From positions 248,001 to 312,000 of the forward strand of contig NZ_JACOPG010000003.1 in assembly GCF_014287435.1 (NCBI RefSeq): 64,000 nucleotides of DNA, written 5' to 3'. The DNA is from Roseburia lenta (GTDB taxonomy: Bacteria > Bacillota > Clostridia > Lachnospirales > Lachnospiraceae). The notes beneath the pieces were generated by a model. The model saw only the letters and a list, made by a program, of their open reading frames with translations. It did no database searches and had not been told where the DNA came from. The position numbers were made by a program, and so were the translations under genes. Of the stretch, positions 46,337 through 53,669 are shown one piece after another (position 1 is the first letter of the stretch; the number at the start of each line of letters is the position of its first letter).

Positions 46337-48013
46337 ATGGATTTCAAAAAATCAGTAGTTGGATTACGAGATAAATTTGCAACAATACTATTCTCCATTG
46401 GCTTGTCGGCTGTGATTATACTTGGAAAACACATACATCTTACTGATCAGGTTTACCAGGGTACAGGGAACACAATTGATAGTTATCATAGATATGATCT
46501 GGCAGAAGGATTATTATTTGCATGTTGTATTTACATTGGTATCTTATTGTGTGAACGAATGATTAAGAAAAGACCTATTGAAATAAAAGGAGTTTCGGGA
46601 GAGCGCATTCCACTGGGGAAAATCACAGTAAGTAGTATCGTCCTGATGCTTCTATGGTCACCATATTTATATGTTTATTATCCTGGATTTATCTTTGGCG
46701 ACAGTACAGCAAATATTGCGCAAGCCTTGGGACAGCAACCGCTTACCAATCATCATCCGGTTGCATATGTGTTGTTCATTCGATTATGCCTTCGTTTGGG
46801 GCAACATCTAGGCGGATTGACAATGGGCCTTGCAATTTATTCTGTGATACAGATGGGAATTATGGCTCTGGGAATTGGATTGATGGTTCAATGGATACGG
46901 ACGCGATTTCGATTGAACCGATGGCTTACTTGGCTGATGCTTGTAGTCTTTGGATGTTCGCCATATATTGCTCAGTATTCGATTGCTATCTGGAAAGACC
47001 CGATTTTCTCAGTTACAATTGTTTGCGTCACAATCTTGTTATTTGATATACTATATGTAGAAACAGACAAAAAACAAAATATTATAAGAAATATCTTATT
47101 ACTAATTTCGGTATTGGCTATGATCTTTAGCCGGAATAATGGCTTTTATATTGCAATAGCGATAGTATGTTTGTCAGTGTTCTTGCTGTTTAGAAAAATG
47201 ACCAGGCAAAAAGGCATACAGATATTGGTAATATGCTTGATAGTAATGATTGCTTCCAAGTTTATTACTGGACCGGTTTATGATGCATATGGTATTGTAA
47301 AGGATGATGAAAAAGCGGAAAGTTATGGAATCTTTCTGGCACAGATGGCACGCGTTGTTGTTGAGAACGGAGAACTTTCTGCAGAAGACAGTGATTATAT
47401 GGGGCGTTTGTTACCTATGGAGGAATATCAGTCAGCTTATACACCATGTTTGGTAGATAATCTGAAGTGGAACCCCAATTTTCAAAAAGAAGTGCTGGAG
47501 GATGGATTTTTTCGTACATATCTATCCATTCTGAGAAAGAATCCGCGTATTTGTTTTGAAGCGTGGGAATTACAGACCTTTGGATTTTGGTCGGTGAATC
47601 AGAAGTGGGTCAATGGATTTACAGGAAATATCTTGAATGGTGTGCCAAGAAATATCTATCCTGAGTATGGAATGGGGGTAGAGGGAATTGAAACTAAATT
47701 GGTAGATAATAATTCATTCTTGACAAAAATGTTCCCATATACAGCACGATGTATACCAATTGGATATATTCATTGGTTATTGATTGGAGTGGCTCTTTTT
47801 GCCTTGTTGCGCTTGGATTTTCGCCGGCTTACTGTGCTTGCACCGGCGCTTGGACTTATGGCTACACTTATATTAGCTTCGCCAATATCTTACTGGCCGC
47901 GCTATGGACTTGCCCAACAATTACTGTTACCATTATTTATAGTAATGATATTTCTACGAGAAGGAGAACACCAAAATGGACAAAATTGCAGTTTTAATAC
48001 CTTGCTACAATGA
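46337..48013 (+). CDS. DUF6020 family membrane protein
   Basis: 558 residues, GAGGGG before the ATG. About eleven membrane helices. YPGFIFGDSTANIAQALG after the third helix, then LTNHHPVAYVLFI and YSIAIWKDPIFS are the marks of DUF6020, a GT-C-like family found in Clostridia polysaccharide loci. Predicted to act on lipid-linked sugars at the outer face; the reaction is unproven. Overlaps the next gene by 38 bases. Confidence 0.82.
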   Translation: MDFKKSVVGLRDKFATILFSIGLSAVIILGKHIHLTDQVYQGTGNTIDSYHRYDLAEGLLFACCIYIGILLCERMIKKRPIEIKGVSGERIPLGKITVSSIVLMLLWSPYLYVYYPGFIFGDSTANIAQALGQQPLTNHHPVAYVLFIRLCLRLGQHLGGLTMGLAIYSVIQMGIMALGIGLMVQWIRTRFRLNRWLTWLMLVVFGCSPYIAQYSIAIWKDPIFSVTIVCVTILLFDILYVETDKKQNIIRNILLLISVLAMIFSRNNGFYIAIAIVCLSVFLLFRKMTRQKGIQILVICLIVMIASKFITGPVYDAYGIVKDDEKAESYGIFLAQMARVVVENGELSAEDSDYMGRLLPMEEYQSAYTPCLVDNLKWNPNFQKEVLEDGFFRTYLSILRKNPRICFEAWELQTFGFWSVNQKWVNGFTGNILNGVPRNIYPEYGMGVEGIETKLVDNNSFLTKMFPYTARCIPIGYIHWLLIGVALFALLRLDFRRLTVLAPALGLMATLILASPISYWPRYGLAQQLLLPLFIVMIFLREGEHQNGQNCSFNTLLQ

Positions 48014-48914
48014 AAGCAAGACGATCGAAAAGGTTGTTACAGATTTTAAGAAAGCCTTACCGGAGGCAACCATTTATGTATTTGACAACAATTCCTCTGA
48101 TGGTACGGATGAGATTGCCAGAAAGGCAGGGGCGGTTGTTAAGTATGAATACCAGCAGGGCAAAGGTAATGTTATCCGCCGTATGTTCCGCGAGATTGAT
48201 GCAGAATGTTATGTGATGACCGATGGGGATGACACCTATCCGGCAGAGAGTGCCAGAGAGATGGTGGACTGTGTGTTAAATCATCATGCAGATATGGTGG
48301 TGGGAGACCGCCTCTCATCCACATATTTTGAGGAAAATAAGCGACCTTTCCACAATTTTGGGAATTCCATTGTGCGATCTTCCATCAATAGCCTTTTCCA
48401 CACCAATATCAAGGATATTATGACAGGCTATCGGGCATTCAGTTATCAATTTGTAAAGACCTTTCCGGTTCTCTCCCAGGGCTTTGAGATCGAGACGGAA
48501 ATGAGCATTCATGCAGCAGATAAGAATATGTTTGTAGAGAATGTGATTATTGAATATCGAGACAGACCTGAAGGCAGTGAGTCAAAGCTAAATACATACA
48601 GTGACGGATTTAAAGTGCTTCGTACCATTGCAAGCCTGTTTCGTACGTATAAACCAATGGCATTCTTTGGCGTGATTGCATTGATTTTGGCGGTATTAGG
48701 CGTTGGGTTTATGATACCTGTTTTGGTTGAGTTCAATCATACAGGTCTGGTGGAACGTTTTCCGACTTTGATCGTATGCTGCTTTGTTATTTTAGCGGCG
48801 ATGGTTTCCTTTTTTGCGGGACTGCAACTCCAGACGATCACGCGAAAGAACCGGCAGGATTTTGAGATGGAACTGCAACATGTGCATTATGAGTACGAAC
48901 ATTTGGAAAAGTAG
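47976..48914 (+). CDS. Membrane-anchored GT2 glycosyltransferase
   Basis: 312 residues with AAGGAG upstream inside the preceding gene. IAVLIPCYNESKTIEKVV, VFDNNSSDGTDEIA and MTDGDDTYPAES form the GT-A active site. Two C-terminal helices (about 228-250 and 262-287) anchor it, followed by a charged tail. This is the polyprenyl-phosphate glucosyl/mannosyl type; it may supply the lipid donor for the DUF6020 protein. Confidence 0.9.
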   Translation: MDKIAVLIPCYNESKTIEKVVTDFKKALPEATIYVFDNNSSDGTDEIARKAGAVVKYEYQQGKGNVIRRMFREIDAECYVMTDGDDTYPAESAREMVDCVLNHHADMVVGDRLSSTYFEENKRPFHNFGNSIVRSSINSLFHTNIKDIMTGYRAFSYQFVKTFPVLSQGFEIETEMSIHAADKNMFVENVIIEYRDRPEGSESKLNTYSDGFKVLRTIASLFRTYKPMAFFGVIALILAVLGVGFMIPVLVEFNHTGLVERFPTLIVCCFVILAAMVSFFAGLQLQTITRKNRQDFEMELQHVHYEYEHLEK

Positions 48915-48916
48915 AC

Positions 48917-48945
48917 TAGACGAACGTTTTATGTGTCTGTATAAT
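48917..48945 (+). promoter_or_regulatory. Predicted promoter of rfbC
   Basis: TAGACG (48917-48922), 17 bases, TATAAT (48940-48945); start codon 41 bases downstream. Confidence 0.7.
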
Positions 48946-48985
48946 AGATAGCAGATAAGACTAGAATCACAGGAAGGTGTTAATC

Positions 48986-49558
48986 ATGGGAAAAATAACA
49001 GTAACAGATGATTGCAATGGAATCAAAGGATTGAAGGTCATTGAACCGACCGTTTTCGGTGATGACAGAGGATATTTCATGGAGACTTACAACTACAATG
49101 ATTTCGCAGCAGCAGGGATCGATTGTCAGTTTGTGCAGGATAATCAGTCAGCATCCAAAAAAGGCGTTCTTCGCGGACTTCATTTTCAGATCAATTATCC
49201 ACAGGATAAGTTGGTGCGTGTGATCAGCGGAGAAGTATTTGATGTTGCAGTGGATCTCCGCGAGGGTTCCGAGACATTTGGCAAGTGGTTTGGCGTGACT
49301 TTGACAGCTGAGAACAAAAAGCAGTTCTTCATTCCAAAGGGATTTGCACATGGATTTATCGTTCTCTCCGATCACGCAGAGTTCTGCTACAAAGTAACCG
49401 ATTTCTATCATCCAAATGATGAAGGTGGTCTGATGTGGAATGATCCGGATATTGGTGTAGAATGGCCGATGCCGGAAGGTATGACAGCAGATGATCTGAT
49501 CCTGTCTGATAAGGATAAGGTAAATTCCTCATATAAGGATTATGTTGTAGGTAAATAA
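48986..49558 (+). CDS. rfbC: dTDP-4-dehydrorhamnose 3,5-epimerase
   Basis: 190 residues from ATG 48986 with AGGAAGG upstream. GIKGLKVIEPTVFGDDRGYF, VQDNQSASKKGVLRGLHFQ (catalytic His), VFDVAVDLREGS and PKGFAHGFIVLSD (second His-bearing loop) are the RmlC pattern. It turns dTDP-4-keto-6-deoxyglucose into dTDP-4-keto-rhamnose, third of four steps to dTDP-L-rhamnose. RmlA, B and D are not in the window. It has its own promoter and terminator, so it is a one-gene unit. It shares the keto-sugar precursor with WecE. Confidence 0.95.
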   Translation: MGKITVTDDCNGIKGLKVIEPTVFGDDRGYFMETYNYNDFAAAGIDCQFVQDNQSASKKGVLRGLHFQINYPQDKLVRVISGEVFDVAVDLREGSETFGKWFGVTLTAENKKQFFIPKGFAHGFIVLSDHAEFCYKVTDFYHPNDEGGLMWNDPDIGVEWPMPEGMTADDLILSDKDKVNSSYKDYVVGK

Positions 49559-49585
49559 AAGCATCGTGAATATGATGAGATGATA

Positions 49586-49612
49586 AGCCAGCCCGATGGG
49601 GCTGGCTTTTTT
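49586..49612 (+). terminator. Rho-independent terminator after rfbC
   Basis: Nine-bp GC-rich stem (49586-49594 with 49599-49607), four-base loop, run of six Ts. Confidence 0.92.
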
Positions 49613-49613
49613 G

Positions 49614-49644
49614 CGCGAAAAATTAAGGCATTGACGCGAAAAAT
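49614..49644 (+). promoter_or_regulatory. Candidate LytTR regulator operator: 10-bp direct repeat at 21-bp spacing
   Basis: CGCGAAAAAT occurs at 49614-49623 and again at 49635-49644, perfect copies 21 bp apart start to start. AgrA- and ComE-type LytTR regulators bind direct repeats of about 9 bp on one face of the helix at this spacing. It stands directly before a promoter-like stretch and an 18-residue peptide gene, with a LytTR regulator gene two genes downstream. Confidence 0.55.
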
Positions 49645-49660
49645 CTGGGTAATGTAATAA
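49631..49660 (+). promoter_or_regulatory. Candidate promoter of the 18-residue peptide gene
   Basis: TTGACG (49631-49636) overlapping the second operator repeat, 18-base spacer, TAATAA (49655-49660). A weak -10 fits an activated promoter. Confidence 0.45.
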
Positions 49661-49706
49661 GAAAAGTTATTGTCTTCTTGAATTTTTGAAAGGAGGACAG
49701 TGACTT

Positions 49707-49763
49707 ATGAGTATGTTTGATGTTATCGAAAACTGGATCAAAAATCTTGTTCATGGTAAGTAG
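49707..49763 (+). CDS. 18-residue amphipathic peptide next to an agr-type two-component system
   Basis: ATG at 49707 with a perfect AGGAGG (49691-49696), stop at 49761. The peptide MSMFDVIENWIKNLVHGK would form an amphipathic helix: Phe, Val/Ile, Trp/Ile, Leu/Val on one side, Asp, Glu, Asn, Lys on the other. It has no leader, no Cys and no double-glycine site. Size and pattern recall phenol-soluble modulins and delta-toxin, which in staphylococci are tied to agr. The sensor kinase follows 66 bases later. It could be a signal, a membrane-active peptide or the sensed ligand; AgrB and AgrD homologues are not in the window. Confidence 0.6.
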   Translation: MSMFDVIENWIKNLVHGK

Positions 49764-49772
49764 AATTTAGTA

Positions 49773-49818
49773 CCCCTTTTTCCGTTCTGTTGGTATAATT
49801 TAAGAAAACGGGAAAAGG
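49773..49818 (+). repeat. Imperfect inverted repeat around the kinase promoter
   Basis: CCCTTTTTCCGTT and AACGGGAAAAGGG are near reverse complements, about 19 bases apart, flanking the -10 element. It could be an operator or an RNA hairpin; no T-run follows, so not a normal terminator. Confidence 0.5.
49791..49799 (+). promoter_or_regulatory. Extended -10 promoter of the sensor kinase gene
   Basis: TGGTATAAT, a perfect extended -10, with no good -35 at the usual distance; start codon 29 bases downstream. Confidence 0.55.
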
Positions 49819-49828
49819 GTGTAAAATA

Positions 49829-51130
49829 ATGAATATCATCTTTTCATTTATTAGCAATGTGGAATATGTAGGCTTGATTATTACAATTATCTCATTGATA
49901 TCTCAAATATCGCTTAAATGGAACAAGACAAAGGCATTATGGACAATAGGAGTGATTTTTGCATATACACTGGAATCTGTGTATGTGAAAGATGCAAATA
50001 AACAAATGCTCATATATGTAGTGACAATCATAGTGATCTATAAAATTATCTTAGTGGGAAACCCTATTAACATCTTATTTAGTACAGTAATAGCAATGGT
50101 GTTGATCAGTATCATGACACAATTGTTAAAAGTAACAACAATTACATTTCTGTCGATCTTTTCTATTTCAGTAGCAGAAATCATGGTTAAAATTGTTACG
50201 CAAACCATTTTGTGGATCGTAATAGGTCTGCTTTACTGGTATATATTGAAAAATTATGCGTCAGAAATGAAGAAAATACCATTGAGATATATCTTTGTTT
50301 TTATGATTGTCTTGGCTGCGGAATGTTTTAGTATCACCTTTTTAGGGGAATTTGTATTAAAGGCGTTAGATTATGAACGAGCATGGATAGCAGAACTCGC
50401 CTACGTCCTTATGGGACTTGGCGTCTTCGTCCAACTCGGACTTCTCATCGCTCTCTATTTTTCGCGCAACACCTACCGTACCCAGCAGGCGCTGGCGACA
50501 AAGTATCTGGAAGAACAAGTGGCACATTATCAGTATCTGAGTGAGCGCGAGCAGAATACCAAGCGCTTCCGTCATGACTTCAAGTCGCATATGGCTATGG
50601 CGAAACAGTTATATGAGGAAGGCAAGCGGGAAGAGTTTGAAGCCTATTTTCACAAGATGACAGAGCAGATCGCCGCCATTGGCAATCGTGTGACCGTCAA
50701 CAACGATATAGCGGACGCCATCATCAACCGCTACTATGATGAAGCGGCACTGGCAGGCATTACCATGGAGGTGGAAGGTCACTTCCCGGGAGAATGTTAT
50801 GTGTCTGCTTACGATCTTTGTACCGTCTTATCCAATCTTTTGAGCAATGCTATAGATGCAGAGAAAGAAGCGGGCGGTAAGACCATATACTGCGGCGTAC
50901 GTTATGATGAGACACAGATTTTAATTGTAGTGAAGAATGATTATGTCAATCCGATCAAAAGGACTGACAATCGGTTTGTATCAACGAAAGGAGATTTACG
51001 ACATCAGGGGTTTGGGATTGCCAATATCAACGAGGTGGTCCGTAAGAATAACGGACACATCTTTTATGATACAGCAGATGCCCGATTCGTCGTTCGGTTA
51101 AGTTTATGCAATATGAAGCAGAATTCTTGA
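49829..51130 (+). CDS. GHKL sensor histidine kinase, AgrC-like
   Basis: 433 residues. Six or seven membrane helices fill residues 1-215 (sensor), then a helical dimer region with the phospho-acceptor in KRFRHDFKSHM (about 250) and a GHKL ATPase: NLLSNAIDAEKEAG (N box) and LRHQGFGIANINEV (G box). It would sense an extracellular peptide and phosphorylate the LytTR regulator encoded next. The sensor half is strongly AT-rich, while from about 50385 on the DNA is GC-richer, a sharp change at the end of the membrane part, suggesting the sensor was exchanged by recombination. Its 3' end overlaps the regulator gene. Confidence 0.9.
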   Translation: MNIIFSFISNVEYVGLIITIISLISQISLKWNKTKALWTIGVIFAYTLESVYVKDANKQMLIYVVTIIVIYKIILVGNPINILFSTVIAMVLISIMTQLLKVTTITFLSIFSISVAEIMVKIVTQTILWIVIGLLYWYILKNYASEMKKIPLRYIFVFMIVLAAECFSITFLGEFVLKALDYERAWIAELAYVLMGLGVFVQLGLLIALYFSRNTYRTQQALATKYLEEQVAHYQYLSEREQNTKRFRHDFKSHMAMAKQLYEEGKREEFEAYFHKMTEQIAAIGNRVTVNNDIADAIINRYYDEAALAGITMEVEGHFPGECYVSAYDLCTVLSNLLSNAIDAEKEAGGKTIYCGVRYDETQILIVVKNDYVNPIKRTDNRFVSTKGDLRHQGFGIANINEVVRKNNGHIFYDTADARFVVRLSLCNMKQNS

Positions 51131-51828
51131 AGATTGCGGTAGTGGACGATGAACCACTATGGCAACAGAAGACAGTAGATGTGATCGAGAATAAATATGG
51201 TCTGGATGCACCACATATCGACCGCTATTCCAGCGGCAGGGAACTTTTAGACCGGAACACCTATTACGATATTCTGTTTATGGATATCGAAATGGAGGGG
51301 CTGGATGGTTTTGAGACAGCAAAACGTTATCAGAAGCAATACGAATATGCAAAGATAGCCATGCTGACCTCCCATACCGAGTTGAGCCGCAGAGGCTATG
51401 TGGTCAATGCTTTTCGATACATTGATAAAGCCTGCATGGAGGCGGAGATCACGGAGGCGCTGAGTGCAGTGCGCAAAGCCAAAGAAAAGGAGCGGTGTAT
51501 TGAGGTTAATATCGTAGGACTCGGAACCATGCCGATTCTGATAAAGGACATTATCTATGTCAATATGAACCGCAGAAATATCCTGATCCACACGCGAAAG
51601 GGGGATTTCATCAGTTCTTGTACCATGCATGAGATGGAGGATCTGGTAAAGGGCTGCGGCTTTTACCGGAGTCACCGTTCCTATCTGATCAATTTAGATG
51701 AGACCATCAATTACGAGGGTATGAATATCATCATGAGTGATGGGACCAAGGCATATCTGAGCAAGGATAAACAATCCGAATTTAAAGAAAAACTGTTGGC
51801 ACGCAAATTTGAAATGGCAAACGGATAA
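51106..51828 (+). CDS. LytTR response regulator, AgrA-like
   Basis: 240 residues, starts inside the kinase gene. Receiver domain: KIAVVDDEPLWQ (acidic pair), phospho-acceptor in ILFMDIEMEGLDG, MLTSHTE, and the Lys in RYIDKACM. LytTR DNA-binding domain about 140-235 with IKDIIYVNMNRRNILIHT and YRSHRSYLINLD. It should bind paired direct repeats, and such a pair lies at 49614-49644 upstream of the peptide gene, so positive autoregulation is likely. Confidence 0.92.
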   Translation: MQYEAEFLKIAVVDDEPLWQQKTVDVIENKYGLDAPHIDRYSSGRELLDRNTYYDILFMDIEMEGLDGFETAKRYQKQYEYAKIAMLTSHTELSRRGYVVNAFRYIDKACMEAEITEALSAVRKAKEKERCIEVNIVGLGTMPILIKDIIYVNMNRRNILIHTRKGDFISSCTMHEMEDLVKGCGFYRSHRSYLINLDETINYEGMNIIMSDGTKAYLSKDKQSEFKEKLLARKFEMANG

Positions 51829-51949
51829 GATGTGATTGCAGAGATTGACGCAGAAAACGACAGGTTTCGCGCATGCAGACTGGAGGGAAACGAGAAAAAA
51901 TGATAAGGTTTCCATGGGTTATGAAGTTGATATAAGGAGACTGGGCGTT

Positions 51950-52729
51950 ATGGACAAAATTACGATTGCTATCGCGGATGACCAGGAGATGACAGTGGAG
52001 ATGCTATCCAATATCGTGGCATCGCAGGATGATTTCGTTTTGGCAGGAACTGCCGGAAATGGAGAGGAAGCATTGGACTTGGTGCGCCGGTGCAAACCGC
52101 AGATCTTATTGCTAGATATGATCATGCCGCTGGTGGACGGAAAAGAAGTAATGCGGCAACTGCAATCGGATGAAACTATATCACCAGACACCAAAGTGAT
52201 CGTCGTTACCGCGGCAGACAGGCGGGCATTAGCAGAAGAAATGTTTGCGCTGGGGGCTCTTTATTATATTATCAAGCCTTTTGATTCGGAGACGATCATT
52301 CAAAGCATTCGTGCGGCATTGGGTCGGGAATTGATCTTGGAGAGTTCGGAAAATGCAGGCACGAAAGAAAACACACCGGGCAAGCCCTTGGAGCATCGCA
52401 TTACGGAATTGATGCTCCTCTTGGGGGTGCCGGCGCATTTGCGTGGATACCAATATTTACGAGAGGCCATCTTTATGGTGGCGACCAGACCGGATACCAG
52501 GCATCAGATGGCAAAGATCGTCTATGGACAGATAGCAAAAAAGCATGACGTGTCGAACTACACAGTAGAACGGGCGATACGTCATGCTATTGAGATAGCC
52601 TGGAGCAGGGGGGATATGGATACCATGGATCGGATCTTCGGCTATACCGTACAGGCATCCAAAGGAAGACCGACCAATACGGAGTACATTGCTGCCGTTG
52701 CGGATTATCTGATCTTGGCAACCACATAA
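51950..52729 (+). CDS. Spo0A-like response regulator (first copy)
   Basis: 259 residues from ATG 51950, AAGGAGA upstream; the frame runs back to 51836 without a site. Receiver: ITIAIADDQEMT, phospho-acceptor in ILLLDMIMPLVDG, VVTAADRR and IIKPFDSE. The C-terminal Spo0A domain spans about 155-259: ITELMLLLGVPAHLRGYQYL and TVERAIRHAIEIAWSRGD, the recognition helix region of Spo0A. Spo0A is the master regulator of sporulation entry. A second copy lies at 54678. Normally one Spo0A exists per genome, near spoIVB, so this is probably a specialised paralogue controlling polymer genes (inference). Confidence 0.9.
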   Translation: MDKITIAIADDQEMTVEMLSNIVASQDDFVLAGTAGNGEEALDLVRRCKPQILLLDMIMPLVDGKEVMRQLQSDETISPDTKVIVVTAADRRALAEEMFALGALYYIIKPFDSETIIQSIRAALGRELILESSENAGTKENTPGKPLEHRITELMLLLGVPAHLRGYQYLREAIFMVATRPDTRHQMAKIVYGQIAKKHDVSNYTVERAIRHAIEIAWSRGDMDTMDRIFGYTVQASKGRPTNTEYIAAVADYLILATT

Positions 52730-53457
52730 CCGAATTTGACCCACTGGTACATATCATTGTAATCATAACTGTCGACTGTGATCGGCTCACCATACGCGGT
52801 GATCGGTTCCAGACGGCAGGGTTCTGTTTGACGAAATCGCCGGATATACAAACGGCGATTTTTCTTGTTGAGAAAAAGTCCGGTGTCACCATCTCTTGGA
52901 GGACGCTGGCAGACCAACAAAATATCGCCTGCATGATATGCAGGATGCAAATGGTTGGTCGTGACGCGCACACCACAGGTAATCTCATCCCCATAAAAGG
53001 CGCGGTAAGGTGCTACATTAAAATATTCCACATTGGAGGTATCGTAATACATGCCATCTTCCATATTGCCAAGGATGGTGTAAAGCGGCAGGAGTTCCTC
53101 CGGCGTGTCCTTTGCTTGGGCGATGGCCTCTGGTGACTGGGCAGCGATCGCGCGTTCCATTGCAATAGAGGTACGAATCGCCTGCTGACGCTCTTTGGAC
53201 AGTTGACGGTAATCCATGAGAAGACTCATCTCGGGTACAATGTCGCCACAGAGTTCAAAGAAAAATTTCCCTGTCGTCTGATAGACCAGATAGGCAACAT
53301 AAATAGGGATTTTGGCAGATTTGCCGGATATCATATACTTATAAGAAGAAAGGGACATCTGTAACTTTTCCGCCATCTGTGCTTGTGTCCATCCGAGTTC
53401 TTCTCTTGCTTTTTCCAGATTTTCGATAAAATTTTGTGTAATTTCAATATGTGTCAT
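52705..53457 (-). CDS. XRE-family regulator with S24/LexA-like C-terminus
   Basis: 250 residues. N-terminal helix-turn-helix (LGWTQAQMAEKLQMSLSSYK, about 19-45). C-terminal half (about 155-250) has HAGDILLVCQRPPRDGDTG and FLNKKNRRLYIRRF, the beta-rich layout of the S24/LexA peptidase fold found in CI-like repressors, but I cannot confirm the Ser/Lys dyad. Its 3' end overlaps that of the first spo0A-like gene by 25 bases, and it is divergent from the GT2 gene at 53670. It could repress either or both. Confidence 0.8.
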   Translation of the reverse strand: MTHIEITQNFIENLEKAREELGWTQAQMAEKLQMSLSSYKYMISGKSAKIPIYVAYLVYQTTGKFFFELCGDIVPEMSLLMDYRQLSKERQQAIRTSIAMERAIAAQSPEAIAQAKDTPEELLPLYTILGNMEDGMYYDTSNVEYFNVAPYRAFYGDEITCGVRVTTNHLHPAYHAGDILLVCQRPPRDGDTGLFLNKKNRRLYIRRFRQTEPCRLEPITAYGEPITVDSYDYNDMYQWVKFGYVVAKIR

Positions 53458-53554
53458 CGACTTTTATCTCCCCGAAGTCTAAAATTTCTACTTACGTTAC
53501 CATTATAATTGAGTAAAGTACAAAAATCTAGGTGAGATTTTCGACTTTTGGGTC

Positions 53555-53563
53555 TGATATAAT
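53555..53563 (+). promoter_or_regulatory. Extended -10 promoter before the GT2 gene
   Basis: TGATATAAT (TG-A-TATAAT) with no clear -35; the leader to the start codon is about 100 bases. The region 53458-53669 between the divergent genes holds this and an opposite TATAAT at 53502-53507 for the XRE gene, and nothing else I recognise. Confidence 0.5.
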
Positions 53564-53669
53564 ACACAGATGTGAAAAAGTCCATAGGGAAGATGGAATC
53601 ATGGAATGTTACTTGAGTCAGTATGGATAGGGTGTTAAAATGGTAGCACGAAAAGACGAGGTGGCATAA

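Noticed and set aside
53640..53669. Nine-codon ORF just before the GT2 gene at 53670
   Set aside because: Too short, weak binding site, no regulatory codon run; chance is more likely.
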